Shown here: piece by piece, positions 1 to 5,832 of the stretch | Layout of the letters: each line of letters starts with the position of its first letter | Numbering within the stretch: position 1 is the stretch's first letter | NCBI GenBank assembly: GCA_903920415.1 | Contig: CAIXMD010000209.1 | Span: forward strand, 1 to 7,822 | Origin: an uncultured Desulfomonile sp. | GTDB lineage: Bacteria > Desulfobacterota > Desulfomonilia > Desulfomonilales > Desulfomonilaceae | DNA length: 7,822 nucleotides | Reading direction: 5' to 3' | Position numbers and translations under genes: made by a program | Notes under the pieces: model-generated | The model's input: the letters and a program-made list of their open reading frames with translations, nothing else | The model's database searches: none | Told to the model about the DNA's origin: nothing

Positions 1-612
1 ACCGAAATGATTCGTAATGACCCCAACCATTCAAAATTGAAGATAATAATTATGTCTTCTCTGAATCAGAGAGATGGCTGCGAGAGATGCGCCGAATTAG
101 GAGTCGAAGCGTATTTATGCAAGCCGCTTAACTACAGAGACCTTCAACATAGAATTGCAGTCACATTGTCTCCTTCGGACTGGGGAACCAAATCTGCAAG
201 CCATCCCACTGAAGGAAGAAAACTGCCGCCTCTGAAACCCTTGAGGATACTCTTGGTAGAAGATCACGTGGTCAACCAAAAAATGGCCACATTGATGCTT
301 GAGAAAAAGGGACATTCGGTCGTTGTTGCTAACAACGGCTTAGATGCTGTTGAAAAACATAAATCCGGAGATTTTGATCTCATACTGATGGATGTGCAAA
401 TGCCGGAGATGGATGGTCTCGAAGCTACGAGAATTATCAGGGAATCTGAGCAGGAGACCGGCAAGCGAATCCCCATTATAGCTATGACCGCTCGTGCTTT
501 TAAGAGGGACGAGGAGGTCTGCCTCGAAGCGGGTATGGACGCTTATGTTTCCAAACCCATTACAACTTCTCATCTCTTTGAAACCATACAAGGACTTGTT
601 TCAAACAGCTAA
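1..612 (+). CDS. C-terminal part of a hybrid histidine kinase or multi-receiver response regulator (5'-truncated by window)
   Basis: The reading frame is open from base 1, so the gene starts outside the window; 203 residues are visible. Residues about 1-55 are the second half of a receiver domain, with the IIMSS strand and the conserved lysine in YLCKPL. A linker follows, and residues about 80-198 are a complete second receiver: acidic pair ED (87-88), phospho-acceptor Asp in LILMDVQMPEMDG (about 131), Thr in IAMTA (about 163) and Lys in VSKPI (about 185). All phosphotransfer residues are present, so this receiver should be functional. Tandem receivers at the end of a protein are usual for hybrid sensor kinases, and the first resembles the quasi-receiver found there, but the kinase core is not visible, so a stand-alone multi-receiver regulator is possible. 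No output domain follows; the gene ends TAA and is succeeded by about 450 bases without a gene. Confidence 0.9.
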   Translation, partial: TEMIRNDPNHSKLKIIIMSSLNQRDGCERCAELGVEAYLCKPLNYRDLQHRIAVTLSPSDWGTKSASHPTEGRKLPPLKPLRILLVEDHVVNQKMATLMLEKKGHSVVVANNGLDAVEKHKSGDFDLILMDVQMPEMDGLEATRIIRESEQETGKRIPIIAMTARAFKRDEEVCLEAGMDAYVSKPITTSHLFETIQGLVSNS

Positions 613-663
613 GCAAACTAAATGTATATGACGTTGTCTTTATAGCAGTTCTCAAAATTCTTT

Positions 664-719
664 ACCGAGCCTAATTCCCTAAGAAAGTGCTCCATTTCGC
701 TAAGGCTAATTCAATCGGT
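664..719 (+). repeat. Imperfect hairpin in the long intergenic region
   Basis: The arms ACCGA (664-668) and TCGGT (715-719) pair perfectly. Directly inside, GCCT (669-672) pairs with AGGC (703-706), leaving an 8-base bulge on the 3' side and a loop of about 30 bases. It is the first of several foldable segments between the hybrid regulator gene and the STAS gene. No known RNA family is recognised. Confidence 0.3.
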
Positions 720-731
720 GTCCAGATTTGA

Positions 732-748
732 CATGACATTCAGTCATG
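732..748 (+). repeat. Perfect 6-bp inverted repeat
   Basis: CATGAC (732-737) and GTCATG (743-748) are perfect reverse complements around a 5-base loop. The left arm overlaps a TTGACA hexamer (728-733), but no convincing -10 element lies 16-19 bases downstream, so a promoter/operator reading is weak. It may be an operator half-site pair or part of a folded transcript. Confidence 0.35.
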
Positions 749-767
749 CGTCTGTTAGGATTACATC

Positions 768-796
768 AGATGCTGAGCATCTACCTATTTTTTTTT
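768..796 (+). terminator. Candidate Rho-independent terminator (short hairpin plus T9)
   Basis: AGATGC (768-773) and GCATCT (777-782) form a perfect 6-bp stem with a 3-base loop. After a 5-base gap comes an uninterrupted run of nine T (788-796). The stem is short and the gap longer than usual, so efficiency is doubtful. It lies about 155 bases after the hybrid regulator stop codon and could end that transcript or a small RNA from 613-767. Confidence 0.4.
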
Positions 797-825
797 GTAG
801 AAACAGACTTAGTTATATTCTTGCG

Positions 826-843
826 CGAATCAGTAGTGATTCG
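826..843 (+). repeat. Perfect 18-base palindrome (7-bp arms), operator-like
   Basis: CGAATCA (826-832) and TGATTCG (837-843) are exact reverse complements separated by GTAG. No T-run follows, so it is not a typical terminator. The right arm runs straight into TTATTATAA (844-852), which contains a -10-like TATTAT (845-850); TTGCGC (821-826) is a poor -35 with an 18-base spacer. This looks more like a repressor site over a weak promoter than a terminator. Confidence 0.35.
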
Positions 844-916
844 TTATTATAAAATGTGACTTGTTTGCGAAGGGGCGTTTCGGTAACTATCTAATGTTAT
901 TTGTTATTATAACCAG

Positions 917-969
917 TGCAGAGCCTGATAATCCTTTTGTCGATGGTTCGATTCCGTCCCTCGGCACCA
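917..969 (+). pseudogene. tRNA 3' fragment / decayed tRNA (possible attachment-site relic)
   Basis: From the 3' end: CCA (967-969), discriminator A (966), acceptor 3' strand CCTCGGC (959-965), T-arm with stem GATGG (942-946) pairing CCGTC (954-958, one G-U) around the canonical loop TTCGATT, and a 5-base variable region TTGTC (937-941). Before that, TCCTT (932-936) and CTGATAA (925-931) fit an anticodon stem 3' strand and loop, reading GAT as anticodon. The 5' anticodon strand is wrong (CAGAGC instead of something pairing with TCCTT), and there is no D-arm and no GCCGAGG acceptor 5' strand in the 60-80 bases upstream. So this is not a functional tRNA. The GCCGAGG...CCTCGGC acceptor occurs in many bacterial tRNA-Phe genes, and CAGAGGA-CTGAAAA-TCC of tRNA-Phe aligns well with a one-base deletion and one substitution, so the parent could be Phe or Ile. 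Such 3' remnants are typical of att sites left by tRNA-targeting integrases. Confidence 0.7.
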
Positions 970-1064
970 GAGAAATTATGCCATTCCAATTACTTATCCA
1001 GTGGTGATATGGAGTGGCTTTTTCTTTAGAATGGTTATACAATTCAGTTTCAGGAGATGTCTGT

Positions 1065-1397
1065 ATGGAGATTCTGAAGAGAAATGATGTGACCGTCATA
1101 ACCATGGATGACAGGTTCGATGATGCCGTAGCCCGGACGCTGAAGGGCATGATCCAGAACATGTGTGAACAGACTACGATCAAGTTGGTTATAGATTTGT
1201 CCAAGACCAATTTTATCGACAGTACTGCCAACGGTGCTCTCGTGTATTCATGGAGGTCCGTAAAAAAGAATAATGGCGACATGAAAATAGCCGGCCCCTC
1301 AAGTCATTTGAAATCACTATTTCGGCTCACCAGGTTAAACACAGTTGTTGAAATTTTCGACGATGTGGAGGCTGCTCTTAAATCCTTCTCAAATTGA
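1065..1397 (+). CDS. STAS-domain anti-sigma factor antagonist (SpoIIAA/RsbV-like)
   Basis: This 110-residue protein is one STAS domain. In known systems such a protein binds an anti-sigma kinase and thereby frees a sigma factor or other target, until the kinase phosphorylates it. The diagnostic strand-loop is LVIDLSKTNFIDSTANGALV (41-60), with the predicted phosphorylatable Ser53 in IDST; the end (about 80-105) matches the family's last helix and strand. The ATG at 1065 is chosen because AGGAG (1052-1056) lies 8 bases upstream and the domain begins at once; an in-frame ATG at 1014 lacks such a site. The RsbW-like kinase gene follows closely, as in partner-switching operons. No sigma factor or PP2C phosphatase gene is in the window, so the target is unknown. 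It is cytosolic, with no membrane segment. The assignment to STAS is firm; the identity of the partner is inferred from position. Confidence 0.88.
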   Translation: MEILKRNDVTVITMDDRFDDAVARTLKGMIQNMCEQTTIKLVIDLSKTNFIDSTANGALVYSWRSVKKNNGDMKIAGPSSHLKSLFRLTRLNTVVEIFDDVEAALKSFSN

Positions 1398-1455
1398 ATG
1401 AGTTCCAGAATTAGATTTTGTGTTCCAACAGCATGATATCAGGTTTCTTTTCTCC

Positions 1456-1935
1456 ATGACTCAATCAATGGAAAACGAACTGACTGTGAGGATCGAGGCC
1501 CCAGCAGAAACCATAATGGTAACGCCGCTCGATTTGTTTGTCAGAGACCTGATACAACAGTTTCCTGCATTTTCTAAGTCCGAAGGACTTGTTGACATGC
1601 TGGAACTGGCTTTCCATGAAGCCTTCACAAATATTGGCAATCACGCATACAGGTCCGAACTCAAGGGTCGCGTCACAGTCCAAATCAGGGTGAGCTTGCA
1701 GCAATTGGAATTTCGTTTCGAGGACAACGGAGAAAGCTTTGACCCAGAGAAAGTCCCGACCCCAAATTTTGAAGGCCCCTGCGAAGAAGGACTCGGAATT
1801 TGGCTTATTCGGCAGATCATGGATAAATACCTCTATCATTCCGAAAATGGTTCCAAAAACGTTCTTCGCCTTATTAAAGACATTCCCGGTTCGATACCTG
1901 ACGGCATATTGAGTCGTGATCATGGGACAAAATAA
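1456..1935 (+). CDS. RsbW/SpoIIAB-like anti-sigma factor serine/threonine kinase (HATPase_c)
   Basis: A 159-residue GHKL-type ATPase domain stands alone, the size and form of RsbW/SpoIIAB kinases that phosphorylate a STAS partner and bind a sigma factor or other target. The N-box is LAFHEAFTNIGNHAY (51-65, with E55, N59 and N62-H63), the G1 box is FEDNGESFDPE (88-98), and the G2 box is EGLGIWLIRQIMDKY (111-125). All ATP and magnesium contacts expected from the family are in place, so it should be active. The start is uncertain: ATG 1456 has a weak AGG at 1441-1443; ATG 1468 (MENEL) and GTG 1420 are alternatives in the same frame. It lies directly behind the STAS gene, probably in one transcript, and the two most likely form a kinase-antagonist pair. 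The last 20 residues past the ATPase fold are not recognised. Confidence 0.87.
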   Translation: MTQSMENELTVRIEAPAETIMVTPLDLFVRDLIQQFPAFSKSEGLVDMLELAFHEAFTNIGNHAYRSELKGRVTVQIRVSLQQLEFRFEDNGESFDPEKVPTPNFEGPCEEGLGIWLIRQIMDKYLYHSENGSKNVLRLIKDIPGSIPDGILSRDHGTK

Positions 1936-1962
1936 AAAAACTCCTCTTTTGAATCAACAAAG

Positions 1963-1971
1963 TGTTATAAT
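1963..1971 (+). promoter_or_regulatory. Extended -10 promoter candidate for the PilZ gene
   Basis: TGT-TATAAT is a perfect -10 hexamer (1966-1971) preceded by the TGn extension (1963-1965), which in sigma-70-type promoters can compensate for a missing -35. TTGAAT (1949-1954) is only 11 bases away, too close to serve as -35. Initiation would be near 1978, giving a leader of about 138 bases before the GTG at 2116. Inside this leader TGCCGAT (1994-2000) and ATCGGCA (2034-2040) can form a perfect 7-bp stem. Confidence 0.45.
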
Positions 1972-2115
1972 GTCTTGGGTGTATGACAAGCGATGCCGAT
2001 TTTCTCTAAATTGATTCTCCACTTCGGCGTACGATCGGCAAGGACTTCTCATCCAGGCGCGGCAAGAAATTGAATACGCCGCACAGTTCAGATTAAAGGC
2101 GGAGGCCAGACAGTC

Positions 2116-2649
2116 GTGAGACAAAAACGTACGATTAAAGCGAAAGAAATAGTTTCCGACATTCGTTCCGGGATGATTAACCGACAATTGATGGACAAAT
2201 ATGATGTCTCTCTGGCTAAATTGCAGAATATATTTAGGATGCTGCTGGACGCCCATGCCTTAGAGCAGCGTGAACTGGAACCGCTCTTGTCCATCCCCCA
2301 TGAAAGATTGGATATAGGAAAGCGGCGGCGATTAGAGAGGAACTATGTTTTCGTTCGACTTCCCATATATGACTTAGAAAATCTGGTCAACGGAGGGGAA
2401 GTTGTCGATATCACCGAGACGGGTTTTCAAGTGACCGGCATAGCTACGAAGGCCGGCGAAATCAAGGAATTCCTGATACAGGCAGATTATTTTGCCGACA
2501 TATATCCGTTTACTTTCGAATCGCAATGCCAGTGGGCGTCAAGGAATGAAGACGGACAGTTGGTTGCGGGTTTTAAAATTACAAGTATCTCGGAAGGGGC
2601 ATTGGAAGAACTAAGAAAATTGAACAGTATGCTAACTCTCAGCCCGTGA
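2116..2649 (+). CDS. PilZ-domain protein with an HTH-like N-terminal segment
   Basis: 177 residues in two parts. Residues about 8-55 (IKAKEIVSDIRSGM onward) are helical and resemble a small helix-turn-helix-like module seen ahead of PilZ domains in deltaproteobacterial proteins; its role is not known to me. Residues about 68-172 are a PilZ domain: the arginine motif RRLER (71-75) fits RxxxR, and DITETG (98-103) fits [D/N]x[S/A]xxG with Thr for Ser. These motifs bind c-di-GMP in characterised PilZ proteins, so binding is likely but the Thr makes it less certain. FESQCQWASRNEDGQLVAGF (134-153) matches the later barrel strands. GTG 2116 is chosen because GGAGG (2101-2105) lies 10 bases upstream. 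No membrane segment is seen, so it should be cytosolic. It is preceded by its own promoter candidate and followed by the c-di-AMP synthase gene after about 215 bases. Confidence 0.85.
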   Translation: MRQKRTIKAKEIVSDIRSGMINRQLMDKYDVSLAKLQNIFRMLLDAHALEQRELEPLLSIPHERLDIGKRRRLERNYVFVRLPIYDLENLVNGGEVVDITETGFQVTGIATKAGEIKEFLIQADYFADIYPFTFESQCQWASRNEDGQLVAGFKITSISEGALEELRKLNSMLTLSP

Positions 2650-2866
2650 TGTCAGATCCTATGAACCAGTATAAGCCATTAAGTTGTTTTGCCGGCAGAC
2701 TTGGCCTTCAATCACCCCTTCGGAAAGTCACCCGATTCCAATGAGGTGGGCGATAACATTTTATCAACAGTTCTTTATAACTAGAGACCCTATCCAAGCG
2801 GTCTTTCCATCAGGTCACACAATTTCCTGTATTTACCTTTAACCTTGATCACCATAAGAGACCGTC

Positions 2867-4303
2867 ATGCAAACCCTCAAGGAACTGCTTTACTCAATCA
2901 GCGCGACCAACATTGTGGACATTTCTATAATGGCTTGCCTGATCTATTTCGTCCTGGCCTGGTTCCGGGGGACCCGAGCTTTTCAAATTTTGGCCACGCT
3001 GCTTGGGATAGGTCTGTTTTACTTTATCGCCTCCTGGTTGGGTTTGATATTGACCTCGGTCCTTTTCCAATATCTGTGGGCTGCCATTATTGTCGTGGTA
3101 GTGATCGTATTCCAGCCAGAGATAAGAGAAATGCTCGACCGGGCTTCACCCATTAGGTACTTGAGTCAATCTCAAGGCAATGACTTCGACCCGGACATAA
3201 TCGAGGAGACGGTTCGAGCGGTGAGTGATCTTGCTCGATTGCGAATTGGTGCTCTGATTGTGTTCCAGAGACTGAACAAACTTGATAATTTAATTCTCAA
3301 GGGAAAGCTCCTGGACAGTCTATACTCCGCCGAAGCGTTAATCATGATTTTCCAAAAGACCTCACCTCTCCACGATGGGGCCATATTAGTCCGAAAAGAC
3401 CGTATAAAAGCCGCCAGTTGTATTCTCCCCCTTTCCAGGAATGAGGATTTGAGCACTCGCTACGGCACCCGTCACAGAGCTGCCTTCGGACTCACTGAGA
3501 GGTCCGACGCACTTTGCGTGGCAGTATCGGAGGAACGGGGCGAGGTTTCGCTGATCGAGTCAGGAGAGCTTACGATTTACAAAAAGAAGGGGGATTTTCG
3601 ACAGGCATTGGAGCGTGGGCTGATCGCCGGAAAGACGTCCCCGCAAGGGAACTATACGAACATTGCTTCTCTGTTCAGATCTAATTGGCGCCTGAAGATT
3701 TTTTCGTTTGCCACTTCGATCCTACTCTGGTTTGTCATCGTAGGGCCTCAAAGCTCCGAACTTGGAATGTCCGTGCCGATTCAGTACACTAATTTGCCGG
3801 TCGGTATGGAAATTACCGGCAAGTGGATGGACCGCATTGATGTGAGGCTCCGTGGTCCTGAGTCTGGGTTAGCCAATCTCAAACCCGGTTCCGTACGCGC
3901 AGTGATCGACCTGAGCGGCGTAGTGACCGGACTCAATTATTTCAGGATTACGAATAAGAATATACAGGTTCCGCCGGGGATTACCATGTCTCAAATCAGA
4001 CCTTCGGACCTGAACCTTAGTATAGAGACAGCTCTGGCCAAGAAAATTAACGTGGTGCCGACCTTGTTAGGAGAACTTCCTGAAAATGCCAAGATATCGG
4101 TGGCTCCAACGGAAGTGCGAATCCGTGCATTACAGGATGACCTGAAGAAAGTGATTTCCGTCACCACAGACCCCGTCAACATTTCAGAACTTATTGCCAA
4201 GGGAAAGTTGATTGTTCCAGTTCTGGTAAAGCCTGAGGGGCTCAAGATAGAATCCATTGATCCGTTACAGGTAACCATTGCCATTAAACCGGAGCAGTCA
4301 TGA
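2867..4303 (+). CDS. cdaA: Diadenylate cyclase CdaA fused to YbbR/CdaR domains
   Basis: A membrane enzyme that makes c-di-AMP from two ATP. Residues about 12-83 carry three hydrophobic helices, as in CdaA. The DAC (DisA_N) domain spans about 95-255: RIGALIVFQR (126-135), SPLHDGAILV (166-175, catalytic DGA 170-172), YGTRHRAAFG (199-208, RHR 202-204) and AVSEERGEVSL (219-229). All signature residues are intact, so it should be active. Where CdaA normally ends, at about 265-275, the chain continues with another membrane helix (about 277-293) and two beta-rich YbbR-type repeats (about 298-388 and 390-475), the architecture of CdaR. In Firmicutes these are two adjacent genes and CdaR regulates CdaA; here both are one 478-residue polypeptide, placing the repeats outside the membrane. 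The ATG at 2867 has AAGAG 6 bases upstream and gives the family's normal N-terminus. It overlaps the next gene by ATGA. I see no frame break or leftover start signal at the junction, so this looks like a true fusion. Confidence 0.93.
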   Translation: MQTLKELLYSISATNIVDISIMACLIYFVLAWFRGTRAFQILATLLGIGLFYFIASWLGLILTSVLFQYLWAAIIVVVVIVFQPEIREMLDRASPIRYLSQSQGNDFDPDIIEETVRAVSDLARLRIGALIVFQRLNKLDNLILKGKLLDSLYSAEALIMIFQKTSPLHDGAILVRKDRIKAASCILPLSRNEDLSTRYGTRHRAAFGLTERSDALCVAVSEERGEVSLIESGELTIYKKKGDFRQALERGLIAGKTSPQGNYTNIASLFRSNWRLKIFSFATSILLWFVIVGPQSSELGMSVPIQYTNLPVGMEITGKWMDRIDVRLRGPESGLANLKPGSVRAVIDLSGVVTGLNYFRITNKNIQVPPGITMSQIRPSDLNLSIETALAKKINVVPTLLGELPENAKISVAPTEVRIRALQDDLKKVISVTTDPVNISELIAKGKLIVPVLVKPEGLKIESIDPLQVTIAIKPEQS

Positions 4304-5748
4304 GATCAGACGGGCGCATCAATCAGGATCACCTGTCCAATAATGTGAACCCTCTAAAAGGCTTAATGGTTCTTGCAGCGAATGCTGTTGATGCCTTGAC
4401 TGTTGCGCTCATTGTACTAAACGATGACCGCGACAAGTTGATAATCATTGGGTTTCACTCCCTGAGTGATCACTTTATTTCCGATGCTGAGTTGCCTTTA
4501 ACAACCAGCATCCAAGGAAACATATTTCGCAGGGGCGTCCCAGTCCATGAGGCTTGTTTTGAGGGAGATTCTTCAACACTCGGCATCTATTCCGAGCGAG
4601 AGTCGATTATGGCCTATATGGCTGCGCCGGTTGGAACCAGGGGGGTGCTCTGGATCGATACCCGTAAGGCCAAAAGTTTCTCGGATAAACACCTCAAAAT
4701 TTTATTGGGTCTGGCAAGAACCGCGCAGAATATCCTTGAACTCACCGAACGGGTTTCGGGTCATAAGTGGATTGAAGCTGATCTGAACCTGATCCGAGAC
4801 CTGCTGAATGAAGATTTTGAATCTACCGACTCGTACGCCGACTTCTTTGACATTGCCGTTCGCCTGATAGTGGACAGGACAAAATTAGACGGAGCACTCG
4901 TCGCAGTGGTTCTTCCGGAAAAGGGACTGTGCAGGGTACTATCATGCCAGGGGTTCTCATCAATCCTAAAGAAAGGGCGGATCATCAGAATTAAACAAGG
5001 ATGGATACAGTGGGCACTGGATAAGCAGAACTCGGTCATCATCTCAGGGCTTAGAGGTGAGGAGCGCTCACTGACTATTTTTCACCCTGGGGAAACCATC
5101 GGATTCGAGCCCAAGAGCCTCGCGGTGATCCCTTGGTCAGGACTTGATGATTGTGATCATGGGGTTCTTGTTCTGGCGTCACGGAAGCCTAGTCCCCGAT
5201 TTGAGGAAGGAAGGCAGACATGGCAATTTATCGGACATCTGGCTGGACTTATCCGTACCGTGGCTTACTACAAGAAACTGATCCAAGGAGTGAGAAAGTA
5301 CGATGGCGAGTCAGGACTGTTAAGCGAAGGATATTTCCGACACCAAACCCGTATTGCCATCTCAAGGGTCAGGGACCGTAAAAGCAACCTGTTCCTGTTG
5401 CTTGTCCTGATTGAGAACATGGATGAATTATACCTCGCACTAGATTACTCTTTAGTCCGCCGTTTCCTGGAGATGTTCGCGGAAAAGCTTCGGATCTTAA
5501 CCAAGAGAACATGCTTGACTGGAAAATTCATGACTGGGGGCTTCGGGTTGATGGTGGAAAATTTACCGTCAGATGAAATAAGAACTGTGACGAAGAAGGC
5601 TGAGACCATACTCGGGACTGGTAGATCTGTTGTAGATGGGAATAACATTCACTACGAGGTCAAGCTGGGTACAGCGCTCTTCCCTGATGAGTGCAGCGAC
5701 CTCCACGGGTTATGGCGTAAGGCATCGGAAAGCCTGATTAATTATTGA
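4300..5748 (+). CDS. GAF-GAF protein with degenerate GGDEF domain, coupled to the c-di-AMP synthase
   Basis: 482 residues, no membrane segment. Residues about 18-150 and 175-325 look like two GAF sensor domains, for example AAPVGTRGVLWIDTRKAKSF (108-127) and LAVIPWSGLDDCDHGVLVLA (274-293). From about 333 the pattern is that of a GGDEF domain: DGESGLLSEGYF (335-346) replaces the usual DxLTGLxNRxxF, FLLLVLIENMDELYLALDY (365-383) replaces LLLLDIDxFKxIND, and VKLGTALFPDECSDLHGLWR (454-473) matches the late TxSxGIAxYP region. The signature loop reads TGGFGL (412-417) instead of GGDEF, and the metal-binding Asp of the first strand is absent, so diguanylate cyclase activity is very unlikely. The start codon lies inside the stop of the cyclase gene (ATGA), which implies translational coupling and a shared task. 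A role as ligand sensor or protein-interaction partner of the c-di-AMP synthase is inference. Confidence 0.8.
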   Translation: MRSDGRINQDHLSNNVNPLKGLMVLAANAVDALTVALIVLNDDRDKLIIIGFHSLSDHFISDAELPLTTSIQGNIFRRGVPVHEACFEGDSSTLGIYSERESIMAYMAAPVGTRGVLWIDTRKAKSFSDKHLKILLGLARTAQNILELTERVSGHKWIEADLNLIRDLLNEDFESTDSYADFFDIAVRLIVDRTKLDGALVAVVLPEKGLCRVLSCQGFSSILKKGRIIRIKQGWIQWALDKQNSVIISGLRGEERSLTIFHPGETIGFEPKSLAVIPWSGLDDCDHGVLVLASRKPSPRFEEGRQTWQFIGHLAGLIRTVAYYKKLIQGVRKYDGESGLLSEGYFRHQTRIAISRVRDRKSNLFLLLVLIENMDELYLALDYSLVRRFLEMFAEKLRILTKRTCLTGKFMTGGFGLMVENLPSDEIRTVTKKAETILGTGRSVVDGNNIHYEVKLGTALFPDECSDLHGLWRKASESLINY

Positions 5749-5832
5749 ACGAGCCTTACAGATTTATGTTGAACGCAAATTTTTTCGCAGTAAGACAGTT
5801 TACCTCACAGCGTTGTCATGCAATAGGCTTTC

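Noticed and set aside
728..756. Sigma-70 promoter from the perfect TTGACA at 728-733
   Set aside because: Nothing close to TATAAT lies 16-19 bases downstream (TCTGTT region).
660..969. tRNA gene split by a group I intron, or a tmRNA, because CCGAG at 665-669 could pair with CTCGG at 960-964
   Set aside because: No D-arm or 5' anticodon strand follows 665, the base after CCGAG does not fit the acceptor, and no tmRNA tag frame or intron core is visible. Five chance matches 300 bases apart are not enough.
887..1282. 131-codon open frame on the minus strand, including a PRDGIEPSTKG-like stretch
   Set aside because: That stretch is the antisense translation of the tRNA fragment, a well-known source of false proteins, and the rest overlaps the clear STAS gene.
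1949..1971. Classical promoter TTGAAT...TATAAT
   Set aside because: The spacer is only 11 bases; the extended -10 explanation is kept instead.
2784..2804. Hairpin AGACC / GGTCT upstream of the c-di-AMP synthase gene as terminator or riboswitch
   Set aside because: A 5-bp stem with a 10-base loop and no T-run; expected by chance, and it does not resemble the ydaO c-di-AMP riboswitch.
2845..3156. 103-codon plus-strand frame overlapping the start of the c-di-AMP synthase gene
   Set aside because: It is a shadow of the well-supported cyclase gene in another frame, with no protein-family pattern.
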